This document shows, piece by piece, positions 37,576-47,814 of a stretch of DNA of 64,000 nt. A model generated the notes under the pieces. The model was not told where the DNA came from, made no database searches, and was given only the letters and a program-made list of their open reading frames with translations. Position numbers and translations under genes: made by a program. The first letter of the stretch is position 1. Every line of letters starts with the position of its first letter. Source of the stretch: Rhizobium grahamii CCGE 502 (GTDB lineage Bacteria > Pseudomonadota > Alphaproteobacteria > Rhizobiales > Rhizobiaceae); NCBI RefSeq assembly GCF_000298315.2, contig NZ_AEYE02000029.1:62001-126000 (forward strand), in the 5' to 3' direction.

Positions 37576-38607
37576 TCACCGCTGCAGGTGAGCCGTGTCG
37601 CCAGATGGTAGCTGGACCAGTCGAAATTCCAGCATCAGGTTGCGCTGCAGGATGGAATGATTGTCGTCGGAGACGATCACCACATGCGTGGTCCCGTCCT
37701 CGGCTGCGAAGACATCCAAGCCTTCCATGTTGTCGATCTGGTAGCCGAAATCGCCCTGCAGCAAGATCTCTCCGTCCATCACGGAGCCGGGACGAATGTC
37801 GGCGGCCTTGATGTGGCGGAGCCGCATTCCGATGCCTTCTGCGACATTGAAGCGCCGCTCGAGGAGCAAGAGGTCACCATTCGGCAGAAACGCTCCGTCC
37901 GTCGCGTCGAAGTCGCCATAATGGGCGAGCGCAAGACGTCCCTTCAATGGCCCGTCGAGGATCGCGGCGTAGGCATTGTCATCGGCGTCCAAGCTGCGCT
38001 CGGCCACAATCAGTGTGCCGCCCTTCAGCGCGCTTTCTACGGGCGCGACGGCGATCGTTTCAAAGCCGCGATTGGCGCGCAGGGATTTCTTGGGAAACGG
38101 GATCGGAATCATGTCGATTGCACGCGACACCTCAAAGCCCGGATCGGGATAGACGTCGACGCGGTGATCCTGTTCGAAGGAGACCATGATCTCGTTGCCG
38201 TGCAACGCCAAGCCCTCCGCATCCATATGTCCCTTGCCTTCGAACGTCCGCCCGGCACGATTCCTCATCGGCGCGATCGCGACGTCGGCGAGACCAGACA
38301 GGCGCCCCTGTGGATCGCGCTCGACGCGCCCGGTCATCCAGTGCCCGGTGTCGAGTACGCCGACGAAATGCGTCTTGTCCTGTCGAAACCGGATCGACGA
38401 TAGCGAGCCGAACAACCGCTGCGGCGAGACCATTTCCAACCCGCCGAGGAATTCCAGCGGACCGAACCGGGTTTCGTCGGAACCGATCTTGAACTCAGTG
38501 ATAGCGCGGCTGCGAACCTCGACGCTGCCATCGGCAAGTGCTGGCGGCACGAATGCCGCCAGACTAACGGCGATCGCGATCAGGCTGGCGAAAGGCTTCC
38601 CGAGCAT
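37576..38607 (-). CDS. exported esterase-like activity of phytase family protein
   Basis: A 343-residue protein with a signal peptide (FASLIAIAVSLAAFVPPALA) and a phytase-like esterase beta-propeller domain (PF13449 type). Characteristic segments are FLGGLEMVSPQRLFGSLSSIRF, GHMDAEGLALHGNEIMVSFEQDHRV, GFETIAVAP and MEGLDVFAAEDGTTHVVIVSDDN. The substrate is unknown. It follows cobT by 21 bases on the same strand, so it is probably read through from the cob genes, a common placement in Rhizobiaceae. Confidence 0.9.
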   Translation of the reverse strand: MLGKPFASLIAIAVSLAAFVPPALADGSVEVRSRAITEFKIGSDETRFGPLEFLGGLEMVSPQRLFGSLSSIRFRQDKTHFVGVLDTGHWMTGRVERDPQGRLSGLADVAIAPMRNRAGRTFEGKGHMDAEGLALHGNEIMVSFEQDHRVDVYPDPGFEVSRAIDMIPIPFPKKSLRANRGFETIAVAPVESALKGGTLIVAERSLDADDNAYAAILDGPLKGRLALAHYGDFDATDGAFLPNGDLLLLERRFNVAEGIGMRLRHIKAADIRPGSVMDGEILLQGDFGYQIDNMEGLDVFAAEDGTTHVVIVSDDNHSILQRNLMLEFRLVQLPSGDTAHLQR

Positions 38608-38628
38608 CCAGAAAGCTTCCTTCCGCGG

Positions 38629-40530
38629 TTAGCCGGCGCGGCGGAGGCGACCGCCCCGCGGCTGGACGGTCTTGTCTTCGAAGAGCGATGCAAGCTGCTC
38701 GGTCATCGCACCGGCCAGCTCATCGGCGTCGACGATGGTTACGGCACGCCTGTAATAACGCGTCACGTCATGGCCGATACCGATTGCCAGAAGCTCGACG
38801 GGAGAACGCGTCTCGATGCGGTCGATGACGGCGCGTAGGTGCCGTTCCAGGTAGTTGCCCGGATTGACCGACAGCGTCGAATCGTCGACCGGCGCGCCGT
38901 CGGAGATCATCATCAGGATCTTGCGTTGTTCGCGCCGCGCGATCAGGCGGTTATGCGCCCACATCAGCGCCTCGCCGTCGATGTTTTCCTTCAGCAGGCC
39001 TTCGCGCATCATCAGGCCAAGATTGGCCCGCGCGCGGCGCCAGGGAGCATCTGCCGATTTGTAGATGATGTGGCGGAGATCGTTGAGGCGGCCAGGCGTC
39101 TGCGGTTTGCCGTTGCCGAGCCACTTTTCGCGCGCCTGTCCGCCCTTCCAGGCCTTCGTTGTAAAGCCCAGGATCTCGACCTTGACGCCGCAACGCTCCA
39201 GCGTTCGGGCAAGGATGTCGGCGCAGGTGGCAGCAACCGTAATCGGGCGACCCCGCATCGAACCCGAGTTGTCGATCAGAAGCGTCACGACCGTATCGCG
39301 GAACTGCGTATCGCGCTCCATCTTGAAGGACAGCGCCTGCATCGGATCGATGATCATGCGCGTCAGGCGTGCCGGGTCGAGATAGCCTTCCTCGAGATCG
39401 AAATCCCAGGAACGGTTCTGCTGAGCCATCAAGCGGCGTTGCAGGCGGTTGGCCAAACGGCCGACCGCGCCCTGCAGGTGCGCCAGCTGCTTGTCGAGGA
39501 AGGCGCGCAGGCGCTCAAGCTCGGCGGTGTCACAGAGCTCTTCGGCCGTGATCGTCTCATCGAATTCCTCGGTGAAGACGTGGTAGTCGACCTTCTCGTT
39601 GAAATCGTCGAAGGGGGTGTTCGGACGGCGGGTTTCGCCCGGCGTCTCGGAATCTTCCTCGCCCTCATCCTGCATGTCGTCGTCGGAGATTTCGGCGCCT
39701 TCGGTCTCGCCGTCCTCCATCTGCTCGTCGGCGACTTCGCTGTCCTCGACGGGTGCGGCATCGGAACCGGCGTCGTCATCGACTTCGTCCTGATCCTGCT
39801 CGTCGCCGTTCGGCTGGTCTTCCTGCTCAGACTCGTCGTCGGATTCCGGCTGGCTGTCGTCGTCGCCATACTCCTCGGCCATTTCCATGGCGGAGAGCAT
39901 GTGGCGTATCACCTTCGAGAAGGCCTGCTGGTCACTGATGACGGCGGGAAGGTTGTCGAGGTCGGCTCCGGCCTTCTCCTCGATGAAGGAGCGCCAGAGG
40001 TCGAGCACCTTGCCGGCGGAGGCTGGCGGTTTCTGGCCGGTCAGCTTCTCGCGCACCATCATGGCGACGGCTTCGCCGATCGGCGCATCCTCCTGCCGCT
40101 CGATGCCAGAAAGATTCGCCTTGGCGTATTTCTCCTCGGTCATCGAACGCAAGTTGGCGGCCACACCTTCCATGCGCAGCGCGCCGATCGATTCCACACG
40201 CGCTTGCTCGACAGCGTCGAAAATTGCGCGGGCGTCGGAACCCTGCGGCGCCATCGTCGCGTGCACCTTATCGTCGTGGCAAGCGAGCCGCAGCGCCATC
40301 GAGTCGCCAAGTCCGCGCGTCACCGCCAGCTCATGCCTAGTCGGTCGCTTCGAAAGCTCCGGAAGGCGAACGCGCTCGGCCGTCATTCCAGGGCGTTCGT
40401 TGGCAAAGGTTACCTCGACGTCGCCGTCGCCGGCGATCGCGCGAACACTGCCTGATATCGCCCGGCGCAACGGTTCGACGTCGACGGGCGAGCCGGGCTT
40501 TGCTTTCGAATTGTCACCGCGAGCTGCCAT
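38629..40530 (-). CDS. cobT: cobaltochelatase subunit CobT
   Basis: A 633-residue subunit of the ATP-dependent aerobic cobaltochelatase that inserts Co2+ into hydrogenobyrinic acid a,c-diamide with CobS and CobN. The middle (about residues 230-310) is a long acidic linker rich in Asp, Glu and Ser; the C-terminal von Willebrand A domain has the metal-ion-dependent adhesion motif DNSGSMRG near residue 418. Length is typical. It lies 12 bases after cobS in the same operon; CobN is not in the window. Confidence 0.95.
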   Translation of the reverse strand: MAARGDNSKAKPGSPVDVEPLRRAISGSVRAIAGDGDVEVTFANERPGMTAERVRLPELSKRPTRHELAVTRGLGDSMALRLACHDDKVHATMAPQGSDARAIFDAVEQARVESIGALRMEGVAANLRSMTEEKYAKANLSGIERQEDAPIGEAVAMMVREKLTGQKPPASAGKVLDLWRSFIEEKAGADLDNLPAVISDQQAFSKVIRHMLSAMEMAEEYGDDDSQPESDDESEQEDQPNGDEQDQDEVDDDAGSDAAPVEDSEVADEQMEDGETEGAEISDDDMQDEGEEDSETPGETRRPNTPFDDFNEKVDYHVFTEEFDETITAEELCDTAELERLRAFLDKQLAHLQGAVGRLANRLQRRLMAQQNRSWDFDLEEGYLDPARLTRMIIDPMQALSFKMERDTQFRDTVVTLLIDNSGSMRGRPITVAATCADILARTLERCGVKVEILGFTTKAWKGGQAREKWLGNGKPQTPGRLNDLRHIIYKSADAPWRRARANLGLMMREGLLKENIDGEALMWAHNRLIARREQRKILMMISDGAPVDDSTLSVNPGNYLERHLRAVIDRIETRSPVELLAIGIGHDVTRYYRRAVTIVDADELAGAMTEQLASLFEDKTVQPRGGRLRRAG

Positions 40531-40542
40531 GATCGGTCGGCC

Positions 40543-41538
40543 TTAGGCCTCCAGGACGATGTTGGCGGCGCTTTCCTTCAGCTCGACGCCGAAAGCGCGC
40601 TGGTAGTGCTCGGCCACCAACGGACGCTCCAGCTCGTCGCACTTGTTCAGGAAGGTGGTGCGGAAGGCGAAGGCGAGGTCGCCGAAAATCTCGGCGTTCT
40701 CGGCCCAGGTGATGACGGTACGCGGGCTCATGACGGTCGAGAGGTCGCCATTCATGAACGAAGCGCGGGTGAGATCGGCAACGCGGACCATCTTGGACAC
40801 GGTGTCGCGGCCGTTCTTGTCCTTGCCGAAGCTCTTCACCTTGGAAGCGACGATGTTCACTTCGTGATCGTGCGGCAGATAGTTCAGGGTCGTAACGATC
40901 GACCAGCGGTCCATCTGTGCCTGGTTGATCTGCTGCGTGCCGTGATAGAGGCCGGTCGTGTCGCCGAGACCGATCGTGTTTGCGGTTGCAAACAGGCGGA
41001 AGGCGGGATGTGGGCGAATGACGCGGCTCTGGTCGAGCAGCGTCAGGCGGCCGGACGACTCCAGCACGCGCTGGATCACGAACATGACGTCCGGGCGGCC
41101 GGCATCGTATTCGTCGAAGACGAGCGCGACATTATGCTGGTAGGCCCAGGGCAGGATGCCGTCCTTGAATTCAGTGACCTGCAGGCCGTCCTTGACGACG
41201 ATCGCGTCCTTGCCGACGAGGTCGATACGGCTGACGTGGCTGTCGAGGTTGATACGCACGCACGGCCAGTTGAGGCGAGCGGCGACCTGTTCGATATGCG
41301 AGGACTTACCGGTGCCGTGATAGCCGGAGATCATCACGCGTCGGTTGTGGGCAAAGCCGGCAAGAATGGCGAGCGTGGTCTCGCGGTCGAAGAGATAGTC
41401 GGGGTCGAGGTCCGGAACATAGGCGCTGCCTTGGCTGTAAGCCGGCACGCGAATGTCGGAATCGATACCAAAGACCTCCCTGACCGAAACGGTGGTGTCC
41501 GGAATCTCCGAAATATCAAGGTCAATCTTGCTCATCAT
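40543..41538 (-). CDS. cobS: cobaltochelatase subunit CobS
   Basis: A 331-residue AAA+ (MoxR-like) ATPase subunit of cobaltochelatase. Walker [10 protein letters not shown] is at residues 72-80, Walker [10 protein letters not shown] near 133, and sensor segment [19 protein letters not shown] near 175-193. It forms the hexameric motor with CobT. The start ([17 protein letters not shown]) is preceded by GGAG; the Met one codon later is equivalent, and an upstream Met eight codons back lacks a binding site. Confidence 0.95.
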   Translation of the reverse strand: MMSKIDLDISEIPDTTVSVREVFGIDSDIRVPAYSQGSAYVPDLDPDYLFDRETTLAILAGFAHNRRVMISGYHGTGKSSHIEQVAARLNWPCVRINLDSHVSRIDLVGKDAIVVKDGLQVTEFKDGILPWAYQHNVALVFDEYDAGRPDVMFVIQRVLESSGRLTLLDQSRVIRPHPAFRLFATANTIGLGDTTGLYHGTQQINQAQMDRWSIVTTLNYLPHDHEVNIVASKVKSFGKDKNGRDTVSKMVRVADLTRASFMNGDLSTVMSPRTVITWAENAEIFGDLAFAFRTTFLNKCDELERPLVAEHYQRAFGVELKESAANIVLEA

Positions 41539-41848
41539 GTCTCCAAGGCGGGTGCCCGACACCCGGCCATACTGTATCAGCCCATTTCACAACCATGACG
41601 CCGCAAGTCTACACTGCGCTCGTTCATGTCGGAACGTCGGCGATGCTTCTCCGGGACTGAAACGAAACCTCGGGGGCGATAAACTACCGCTAGCGAGCAT
41701 TCTTGAACAAAGTCCCGGACAAGAAACGCCGCGCCCGGAAGTGGCCGAGGCGCCTGTGGGACAAACGCAAAAAGTTGTGCCGCGGTTGCCTGCGGCCTCA
41801 GCCGATTTGGGACCATACCTGATTGAAGACCAAGAGCAAGGACGGGAA

Positions 41849-42460
41849 CTAACAAAAACCGTTCTGCTTCAATAATTGATAGGCCTGGATGACGGCACGG
41901 AACCGTTCCTCCGAACCACGGTCGCCGCCGTTGGCGTCGGGGTGGTGCTTCTTGACCAGTTCCTTGTACCGGCTCTTGATCTCCGAGGAGGTCGCGCTGG
42001 CATCAAGGCCCATCGTGTCGAAGGCCTTGGCTTCGAGGCTTTTCAGCTTGCGCTGCTCAGGGAAGCGCGGGCCGTTTCCCTTGGTGCCGTTGACGAAGCC
42101 GAAGGGATCGCGGACGCGGTAAGTACCCGAGCGCATATCGGAATGCAGCGGGCTGTTCTTGGCAGACTTGTTGACGCCGACCGTCCACGTCGGGCGGTGG
42201 CCGGTGATCGCTTCTTTCTGATAGCGCGCGATCTCACCGTCGGAGAGGCCGGAGAAGTAGTTGTAGCCCTTGTTGTATTCCTTGACGTGCTCGAAGCAGA
42301 ACAGAAAGAACTGCCCCTCGGCATTGCGTCCGACGGGAGCGCGATGCACGCCTTTCTTGTCGCAGCCGTCCCACTGACAGGAAGGGGGAGCCTGTTCGGG
42401 TTCCTGCTCGCGTTTGCGGCGGGTGCGGATGCGGTCGAAATATTTGGAATCGAGTCTCAT
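41849..42460 (-). CDS. J-domain (DnaJ-class) protein
   Basis: A 203-residue protein with a C-terminal J-domain instead of an N-terminal one. The HPD motif lies in YKELVKKHHPDANGGDRGSEERF near residue 173, so it can stimulate an Hsp70. The N-terminal part has a Cys/His-containing segment (CQWDGCDKKGVHRAP, then FFLFCFEHVKEYNKGYNYF) that may bind zinc. This arrangement is a recognised alphaproteobacterial protein located next to bolA and cobS. The start at 42460 (MRLDSKYFDRI) is chosen; longer frames run into the bolA promoter region. Confidence 0.9.
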   Translation of the reverse strand: MRLDSKYFDRIRTRRKREQEPEQAPPSCQWDGCDKKGVHRAPVGRNAEGQFFLFCFEHVKEYNKGYNYFSGLSDGEIARYQKEAITGHRPTWTVGVNKSAKNSPLHSDMRSGTYRVRDPFGFVNGTKGNGPRFPEQRKLKSLEAKAFDTMGLDASATSSEIKSRYKELVKKHHPDANGGDRGSEERFRAVIQAYQLLKQNGFC

Positions 42461-42560
42461 GACGGCACTAATTTTAGGCCTCCGAAGAGGCGACAACAAG
42501 AATTGACAAACCGGAATGTTGCTGGCTTGGTGGGAACCTTTTTCGCAAAGCAACGAGACC

Positions 42561-42842
42561 ATGACCCTGCAGACCCGTATCGAAGAAAAGCTGACCGCCG
42601 CGTTCGCGCCGGAGCGCCTCAGCGTCATCAATGAAAGCCATCTTCATGCAGGTCATCAGCCTGATATGACGGGGGCCGGCGAGACCCATATGCGGGTTCG
42701 CATCGTATCCGCCAAGTTTGCCGGCATGCCGCGGCTGGCGCGGCACCGTGCGATCACGGAGCTTTTGAAGCCAGAGTTGGATGCCGGATTGCATGCGCTC
42801 TCGGTTGAGCCGGCCGCCCCGGGCGAACCGGTGCGCTGGTAG
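42561..42842 (+). CDS. bolA: BolA family transcriptional regulator/Fe-S protein
   Basis: A 93-residue BolA protein. The core LSVINESHLHAGH is followed by ETHMRVRIVSAKFAGMPRLARHRAITELL and the C-terminal ALSVEPAAP. BolA proteins partner monothiol glutaredoxins in Fe-S handling and, in some bacteria, bind DNA. The His residues of the Fe-S-binding loop are present (HLHAGH). It is divergent from the J-domain gene with 100 bases between starts. The start at 42561 (MTLQTRIEEKL) is family-like. Confidence 0.94.
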   Translation: MTLQTRIEEKLTAAFAPERLSVINESHLHAGHQPDMTGAGETHMRVRIVSAKFAGMPRLARHRAITELLKPELDAGLHALSVEPAAPGEPVRW

Positions 42843-42905
42843 CGGGCACCGCGTCTATATGGGTGAGCCCGCCCAAATTTCCAATGCGGCTGGACACCTC
42901 ATCTG

Positions 42906-43385
42906 TCAGCGGATCAGCAGCGCCGTCCCATAAAGCCCAAAGCCGAAGACCGTGTGCGCGACCAGATTGAGGAAACGCACCTTGTTCGGGTTCGGCGTCT
43001 TCGAGGCGGCCCAGCCGATTCCGAGGCCCGGCTGCAGCAGGAACCAGCCAGCGCCGACAGTGACGATCGCCCAGACCCAGGCAGGCAGGAACGTCGGCTC
43101 CGCCAACCAGGCCGGCCCCATGAGCAGTACGAGCATGATGCCGTAAAGAATGCCGACCGCATAGTGGCCGATCCATCCTAGCGCGAGTTCATGCTCGTAA
43201 GGCGTGGCCGTGGCGATATCGTCGTGAAAGACCTTGCCGTCCTTCAGATGCCAGAACCAGCGCCCCACCGGCGCCCAGTTCGGCAACGGCGTGCCGGTAG
43301 CCTTTGCATACACGATTGCCCAGATGTCCATCAGGATTGTCGCGCCGATGCCGATGCCGACAGCTCGCCAGAAAATATCAAACAT
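42906..43385 (-). CDS. DUF2938 family membrane protein
   Basis: A 159-residue membrane protein with four hydrophobic segments: IFWRAVGIGIGATILMDIWAIVYA, HYAVGILYGIMLVLLMG, AWVWAIVTVGAGWFLLQPGLGIGWAAS, and a C-terminal helix ending in GTALLIR. This is the DUF2938 pattern (HxWxLPxPG-like WFLLQPGLGIG). Function unknown. The start at 43385 is chosen over an upstream Met because the upstream 17 residues are basic and unlike the family. Confidence 0.88.
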   Translation of the reverse strand: MFDIFWRAVGIGIGATILMDIWAIVYAKATGTPLPNWAPVGRWFWHLKDGKVFHDDIATATPYEHELALGWIGHYAVGILYGIMLVLLMGPAWLAEPTFLPAWVWAIVTVGAGWFLLQPGLGIGWAASKTPNPNKVRFLNLVAHTVFGFGLYGTALLIR

Positions 43386-43451
43386 ATCAAATCCATAATC
43401 GTGATGCCGCAGCGGACGTCTTTCCACCGCAAACAAGAGTGGATGCTCGCC

Positions 43452-44762
43452 TCAGGCCGGACCCGCCTCATTTTCCTCTGCCGGCCGGATTCGAAGCTTG
43501 GTGATGCGATTCTTCTCGCGCTTCATGACGATGAAGCGTTTATCGTGGAAGGTGAAGGCCTGTCGCTCCTCCGGGATTGTCATCGACTCGTGGATAACGA
43601 GGCCGGCGATCGTCGTCGCCTCCTCATCCGGCAGATGCCAATCGAGGGCACGGTTGAGATCGCGGATCGGGACGTTGCCGTCGACCACGATCGAACCGTC
43701 CGCCTCCTGGCGCACCCCTTGAATGTCGATGTCGTGTTCGTCGGCGATATCCCCGACGATCTCTTCGAGGATGTCTTCCAACGTCACGATGCCCTGCACC
43801 TCACCATACTCGTCGACGACGACGGCGAAATGCTGCTTGCGACGCAAAAAGGCGTTCAGCTGGGCTTCAAGGCTGGTGCTGTCGGGGACGAACCAAGGCT
43901 TCTGGGCAATCTTGCTGATATCGAGGTGCTCTGGCTCCGCGTCGCGCTCGGCAAGCGCGCGCAGCAGATCCTTGGAGTGCACGACGCCGATGATGTTGTC
44001 CGTTGACCCACGCCAGAGCGGCATGCGGGTGAAGGGGCTTTCGAGGATCGTTCGCACAACGACCTCGGGTGGATCGTCGGCATTGATCGCCCGCATTGCC
44101 ATGCGGTGCACCATGATATCGGAGAGTTCCAGTTCGCCAAGATCGAGGACGCCGCCCAGGCGGTCGCGATCGGCTTTCACGACCGACCCTTCGCGATGCA
44201 GAAGATCGACGGCACCGCGGAGTTCCTCGTGTGCGGAGAGCATCGAGACCTCCCGGGAAAGATTGATGCCGAAGAGCGCCAGGATGCGGCGGACGATCGC
44301 GTTGACGAAAGACGACACCGGACCCACGACGGCGACAAACATCTTGACCGCACGGGCTGTGGTCAGAGCAAACCGATCCGGCGTCGAAATCGCCCAGCTT
44401 TTCGGCAGGACTTCGGCGAAGATGACAAGGATGACGGTCATCGCCAGCGTCGCGAGCGCAACGCCCGAATTGCCGAACAGGCCAAGGAAAAGGCTGGTCG
44501 CCAGCGACGAAGAGAGGATATTGGCAAGGTTGTTGCCGATCAGCAACGCACCGATCAGCCGGTCGCGGCGCTCGATCAGCTGGCGCACAATCCCTGCGCG
44601 CTCCTCACCATTGGCTTCGAGCGTGTGAATACGGCTGCGGGAAACCGCCGTCAGCGCCGTTTCCGAACCGGAAAAGAACGCAGACATGAGGACGAGGGCC
44701 ACGATGGAGACAATTTCCGGCCAGTATACGGAAAGAAATGCCAGCGTGCCGTCTGTTGTCAT
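43452..44762 (-). CDS. CNNM/CorC-type transporter (hemolysin family protein)
   Basis: A 436-residue membrane protein with an N-terminal DUF21/CNNM domain of four helices (ALVLMSAFFSGSETALTAVSRSRI is the family signature at residues 18-42), then paired CBS domains (about 200-330, including IIGVVHSKDLL) and a C-terminal CorC_HlyC domain (about 350-436). These proteins are linked to Mg2+ and Co2+ efflux, and are not true haemolysins. Its start overlaps the aroB stop by four bases, placing it as third gene of the aroK-aroB operon, a layout conserved in Rhizobiales. Confidence 0.93.
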   Translation of the reverse strand: MTTDGTLAFLSVYWPEIVSIVALVLMSAFFSGSETALTAVSRSRIHTLEANGEERAGIVRQLIERRDRLIGALLIGNNLANILSSSLATSLFLGLFGNSGVALATLAMTVILVIFAEVLPKSWAISTPDRFALTTARAVKMFVAVVGPVSSFVNAIVRRILALFGINLSREVSMLSAHEELRGAVDLLHREGSVVKADRDRLGGVLDLGELELSDIMVHRMAMRAINADDPPEVVVRTILESPFTRMPLWRGSTDNIIGVVHSKDLLRALAERDAEPEHLDISKIAQKPWFVPDSTSLEAQLNAFLRRKQHFAVVVDEYGEVQGIVTLEDILEEIVGDIADEHDIDIQGVRQEADGSIVVDGNVPIRDLNRALDWHLPDEEATTIAGLVIHESMTIPEERQAFTFHDKRFIVMKREKNRITKLRIRPAEENEAGPA

Positions 44763-45883
44763 TGCGGGTGCTTCTCCTTGAGGAAGCTCAGCACTTCCGA
44801 GGCGGGAACATCATCGGCGACAAACGACTGCCCGATGCCGCGCGTGAGGATGAAGGTCAGCTTGCCGCCCTTCACCTTCTTGTCCTGGGCAATCGCGTCC
44901 ATCAGCACGTCGGCGGGCGGCAGCGCGCCTGGAATTTCTGCCATACGGGTCGGCAGGCCGACGGCCTTCAGGTGGGTTTCGACGCGGCGGGCGTCATCCG
45001 GGCTTGCGAGGTTCATGCGCGCCGAGAATTCGTGCGCCAGAACCATGCCGATCGAAACGCCTTCGCCATGGACGAGGCGCGCGCTGTCATAGGCGGTTGC
45101 CGCCTCCAATGCGTGGCCGAAGGTGTGGCCGAGATTGAGAAGCGCGCGCTGTCCGGTCTCGCGCTCGTCGGCAACGACGACATCTGCCTTCGCCTGGCAA
45201 CTCGTGGCGATCGCTTCGATGCGTGCGGCACCACCGGCAAAAACCGCCTGCCAGTTGGCTTCCAGCCACGCGAAGAAGTCTGGCTTGTCGATCAGGCCGT
45301 ACTTCGCGACCTCGGCATAGCCGGCGCGAAACTCCCGAGCGCTCAGTGAATTCAAGACGTCGGTATCGGCCAGCACCAAGTCGGGCTGGTGGAAGACGCC
45401 GATCAGGTTTTTGCCGTGGCGGCTGTTGATGCCGGTCTTGCCGCCGACCGAGGAGTCGACCTGCGACAGCAACGAGGTCGGCACCTGCACGAAACGCACG
45501 CCGCGGCGCACGATGCCGGCCGCAAAGCCGGTGAGATCGCCAATGACGCCACCGCCAAGTGCGATGACGTAATCGTTGCGCTCGATCCGCGCTTCAAGGA
45601 CCTTGTCGCAAACCGTCATCAGGTGTTCGAAGCTCTTGGTCTTCTCGCCTGCCGGCAGCACAAGCGTTGCCGAGGCGATGCCCGCCGCCTCGAGGCTTTG
45701 CACCAGCACATCCAAATATAGCGGTGCCACATGCTCGTCGGTGACGATAGCTGCCTTGCGGCCCTTCAGGCGCGACGCGATCTCCGCACCGGCGCGGGCG
45801 ATCAGTCCCGGCCCTATCAGGATGTCATAAGCGCGCTCGCCGAGCGGAACATGGACCTTGCGTTCGGAGGCAATCGCATTCAT
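44759..45883 (-). CDS. aroB: 3-dehydroquinate synthase
   Basis: A 374-residue NAD-dependent enzyme converting DAHP to 3-dehydroquinate in the shikimate pathway. Recognisable are the NAD-binding GGGVIGDLTGFAAGIVRRG, VPTSLLSQVDSSVGGKTGINSRHGKN, and the zinc-ligand His in LNLGHTFGHALEA. The ATG overlaps the aroK stop by four bases, and its own stop overlaps the CNNM gene start in the same way, so the three genes are translationally coupled. Confidence 0.96.
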   Translation of the reverse strand: MNAIASERKVHVPLGERAYDILIGPGLIARAGAEIASRLKGRKAAIVTDEHVAPLYLDVLVQSLEAAGIASATLVLPAGEKTKSFEHLMTVCDKVLEARIERNDYVIALGGGVIGDLTGFAAGIVRRGVRFVQVPTSLLSQVDSSVGGKTGINSRHGKNLIGVFHQPDLVLADTDVLNSLSAREFRAGYAEVAKYGLIDKPDFFAWLEANWQAVFAGGAARIEAIATSCQAKADVVVADERETGQRALLNLGHTFGHALEAATAYDSARLVHGEGVSIGMVLAHEFSARMNLASPDDARRVETHLKAVGLPTRMAEIPGALPPADVLMDAIAQDKKVKGGKLTFILTRGIGQSFVADDVPASEVLSFLKEKHPQ

Positions 45884-46470
45884 CGGGCTGCACTTTCGGT
45901 TCGGGCATCGATCACGGCCTGGAGCACCTCTTCCGCCATGAGTTCCTTACGCACGTCGCGCGAAAGAACGGTGAGGTCGGCGAGTTCGTAGATCGGATAA
46001 CGCGCGTTCATCAGATTTTCGAGGGTCTGCTTGGGGTTCTCGGTCTTGAGCAGCGGCCGCGTATCGCGCTTGCAGACGCGCTCCCAGAGAACGTCGAGAT
46101 CCGCCTTCAGCCAGACGGAAATACCACCCTTCTTGATATGCTTGCGCGTCCGGTCATTGATGAAGGCACCGCCGCCGGTGGACACCACGCGCGGGCCGTT
46201 CTTCAGAAGACGCTTCATGACGCGGGTTTCCAGCGCGCGAAATTCTTCTTCCCCGTAAGCGGCAAAGAGCTCGGTGATCGACATGCGCGAGACTTTCTCG
46301 ATCTCGGCATCGCTGTCGACGAAAGGAATGCCAAGCTGATGCGCAACGATCCGTCCGACAGAAGATTTGCCCGCGCCCATCAGTCCGACCAGGATCAGGT
46401 TGCGAGAACCGAGCGCAGCGCGAGCCCTGTCTTTCAAGCTTTCGGCAACGGTCAGAACTGGGTCGCTCAT
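45880..46470 (-). CDS. aroK: shikimate kinase
   Basis: A 196-residue kinase phosphorylating shikimate at the 3-hydroxyl. The P-loop GLMGAGKSSVG is at residues 29-39, the substrate DSDAEIE motif near 54, the STGGGAF loop near 96-102, and the lid region KRDTRPLLK. The start at 46470 (MSDPVLTVAESL) gives the usual length; a 45-residue extension is possible only in frame, without family support. First gene of the aroK-aroB-CNNM operon. Confidence 0.95.
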   Translation of the reverse strand: MSDPVLTVAESLKDRARAALGSRNLILVGLMGAGKSSVGRIVAHQLGIPFVDSDAEIEKVSRMSITELFAAYGEEEFRALETRVMKRLLKNGPRVVSTGGGAFINDRTRKHIKKGGISVWLKADLDVLWERVCKRDTRPLLKTENPKQTLENLMNARYPIYELADLTVLSRDVRKELMAEEVLQAVIDARTESAAR

Positions 46471-46616
46471 TGGTCCATTCACACTTTGTTTGCGAACGGT
46501 ATCGACAAATGCAGGTGTAGCGTCAAGTCGCGCGCAAGGGAAACGTGGTCCAAATGCAGCTTCTTGCACTTGCAAACATGCTTCTTCATAAAGAAGCAGA
46601 GCCATGGAGTTACTGA

Positions 46617-46793
46617 ATGCCGAGTTTGTTCCGTTTTCTCGCCATATTGGCGATCATCGCCGGTGCGATATACGGAACGATGTGGGCATTGGTTGTTTTT
46701 GTCGAGCCGCAGCAGCGCGACGTGACGATCCGCCTTCCGTCCGAGCGGGTCAATCCGCCGGCCACCGGCGCCATCAACCCATCCAAGAAGTGA
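46617..46793 (+). CDS. small single-pass membrane protein upstream of xerD
   Basis: A 58-residue protein, [20 protein letters not shown] and onwards: one N-terminal membrane helix (residues 5-29), then a short basic and Pro-containing tail ([14 protein letters not shown]) facing the periplasm or cytoplasm. It ends four bases before the xerD start, so it is the first gene of that transcript. Small proteins of this kind are common before xerD in rhizobia, but no function is known. Confidence 0.75.
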   Translation: MPSLFRFLAILAIIAGAIYGTMWALVVFVEPQQRDVTIRLPSERVNPPATGAINPSKK

Positions 46794-46797
46794 GACC

Positions 46798-47751
46798 ATG
46801 AAGGATCTCGGCTGGGCTCACGTCGAAGCATTTCTGGAAATGATGAGCGCCGAGCGGGGTGCGGCGGCCAATACGCTTTCGTCCTATGCGCGTGATCTCG
46901 ACGACCTGCACGGCTTCCTGAAGGGCAAGGGTGTGCGTCTGCTGGAGGCGGCGTCGGCAGATCTTTCCGCCTATCTCTCTTCCCTTGCCGCGCAAGGGTT
47001 CAAGCCCTCTTCCCAGGCGCGACGACTGGCGGCGATGCGCCAGTTCTACAAGTTCCTCTATGCCGAGGGCCTACGCACCGACGATCCGACCGGCATTCTC
47101 GACGCGCCGAAGAAGGGCCGCGCGCTGCCGAAGACGATGGGGGTCGACGAAGTCGGCCGGCTGCTGGAGCAGGCGGAAACGGAGGCGCAGGATCCAGCGC
47201 CGGGCCAGTTGCAGCGGCTTCGGATGCTGGCCCTTCTCGAACTGCTCTACGCAACTGGGATGCGTGTCAGCGAACTCGTTTCGCTCCCTGCCCGCGTACT
47301 CGACCAGGACGGACGCTTCCTGATGATCCGTGGTAAGGGCAACAAGGAACGGCTTGTGCCGCTGTCGCAGTCGGCGATCGTTGCAATGAAGCTCTACGGC
47401 CGGATGCTTGCAACCGAGAACGCCGCCGCCAAAGCGCCGCAGGAAAATCCCTGGCTGTTCCCCGCAGCCTCCAAGGAAGGCTATCTGCCGCGTCAGGTCT
47501 TTGCGCGAGACTTGAAAAATCTTGCGATCCGGGCAGGTCTCACCCCATCTATGATCTCGCCGCATGTCATGCGGCATGCATTCGCAAGTCATCTGCTCGC
47601 CAATGGCGCGGATCTTCGCGTCGTTCAGGAACTGCTCGGTCACTCAGACATTTCAACCACGCAAATTTATACGCATGTGTTGGAGGAACGGCTTCAACAA
47701 CTGGTCCAAACGCACCACCCCCTTGCCAAACAGGCCAAAAAGCAGGAATAG
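46798..47751 (+). CDS. xerD: site-specific tyrosine recombinase XerD
   Basis: A 317-residue tyrosine recombinase that resolves chromosome dimers at dif with XerC. The N-terminal SAM-like DNA-binding domain ([23 protein letters not shown]) precedes a catalytic domain with the first Arg in [12 protein letters not shown] (about residue 156), HxxR in [10 protein letters not shown] (256-259), the His of [11 protein letters not shown] and the nucleophilic Tyr in IYTHV. It is a housekeeping gene and not part of a mobile element: it sits between a small core protein and accA. Confidence 0.93.
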   Translation: MKDLGWAHVEAFLEMMSAERGAAANTLSSYARDLDDLHGFLKGKGVRLLEAASADLSAYLSSLAAQGFKPSSQARRLAAMRQFYKFLYAEGLRTDDPTGILDAPKKGRALPKTMGVDEVGRLLEQAETEAQDPAPGQLQRLRMLALLELLYATGMRVSELVSLPARVLDQDGRFLMIRGKGNKERLVPLSQSAIVAMKLYGRMLATENAAAKAPQENPWLFPAASKEGYLPRQVFARDLKNLAIRAGLTPSMISPHVMRHAFASHLLANGADLRVVQELLGHSDISTTQIYTHVLEERLQQLVQTHHPLAKQAKKQE

Positions 47752-47814
47752 GACCGGCAACAAAGGGCGCGCTTAGAAATAGCAGCCCCGGCAAAAGGAA
47801 CGGAAACGCACCTC

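Noticed and set aside
38839-40455. 538-codon open frame antisense to cobT
   Set aside because: A shadow of cobT, kept open by the acidic GC-rich linker; cobT itself is unmistakable.
46798-47751. XerD as an integrase of a mobile element
   Set aside because: It has the XerD length and lies in a conserved core block beside accA, far from the prophage boundary.
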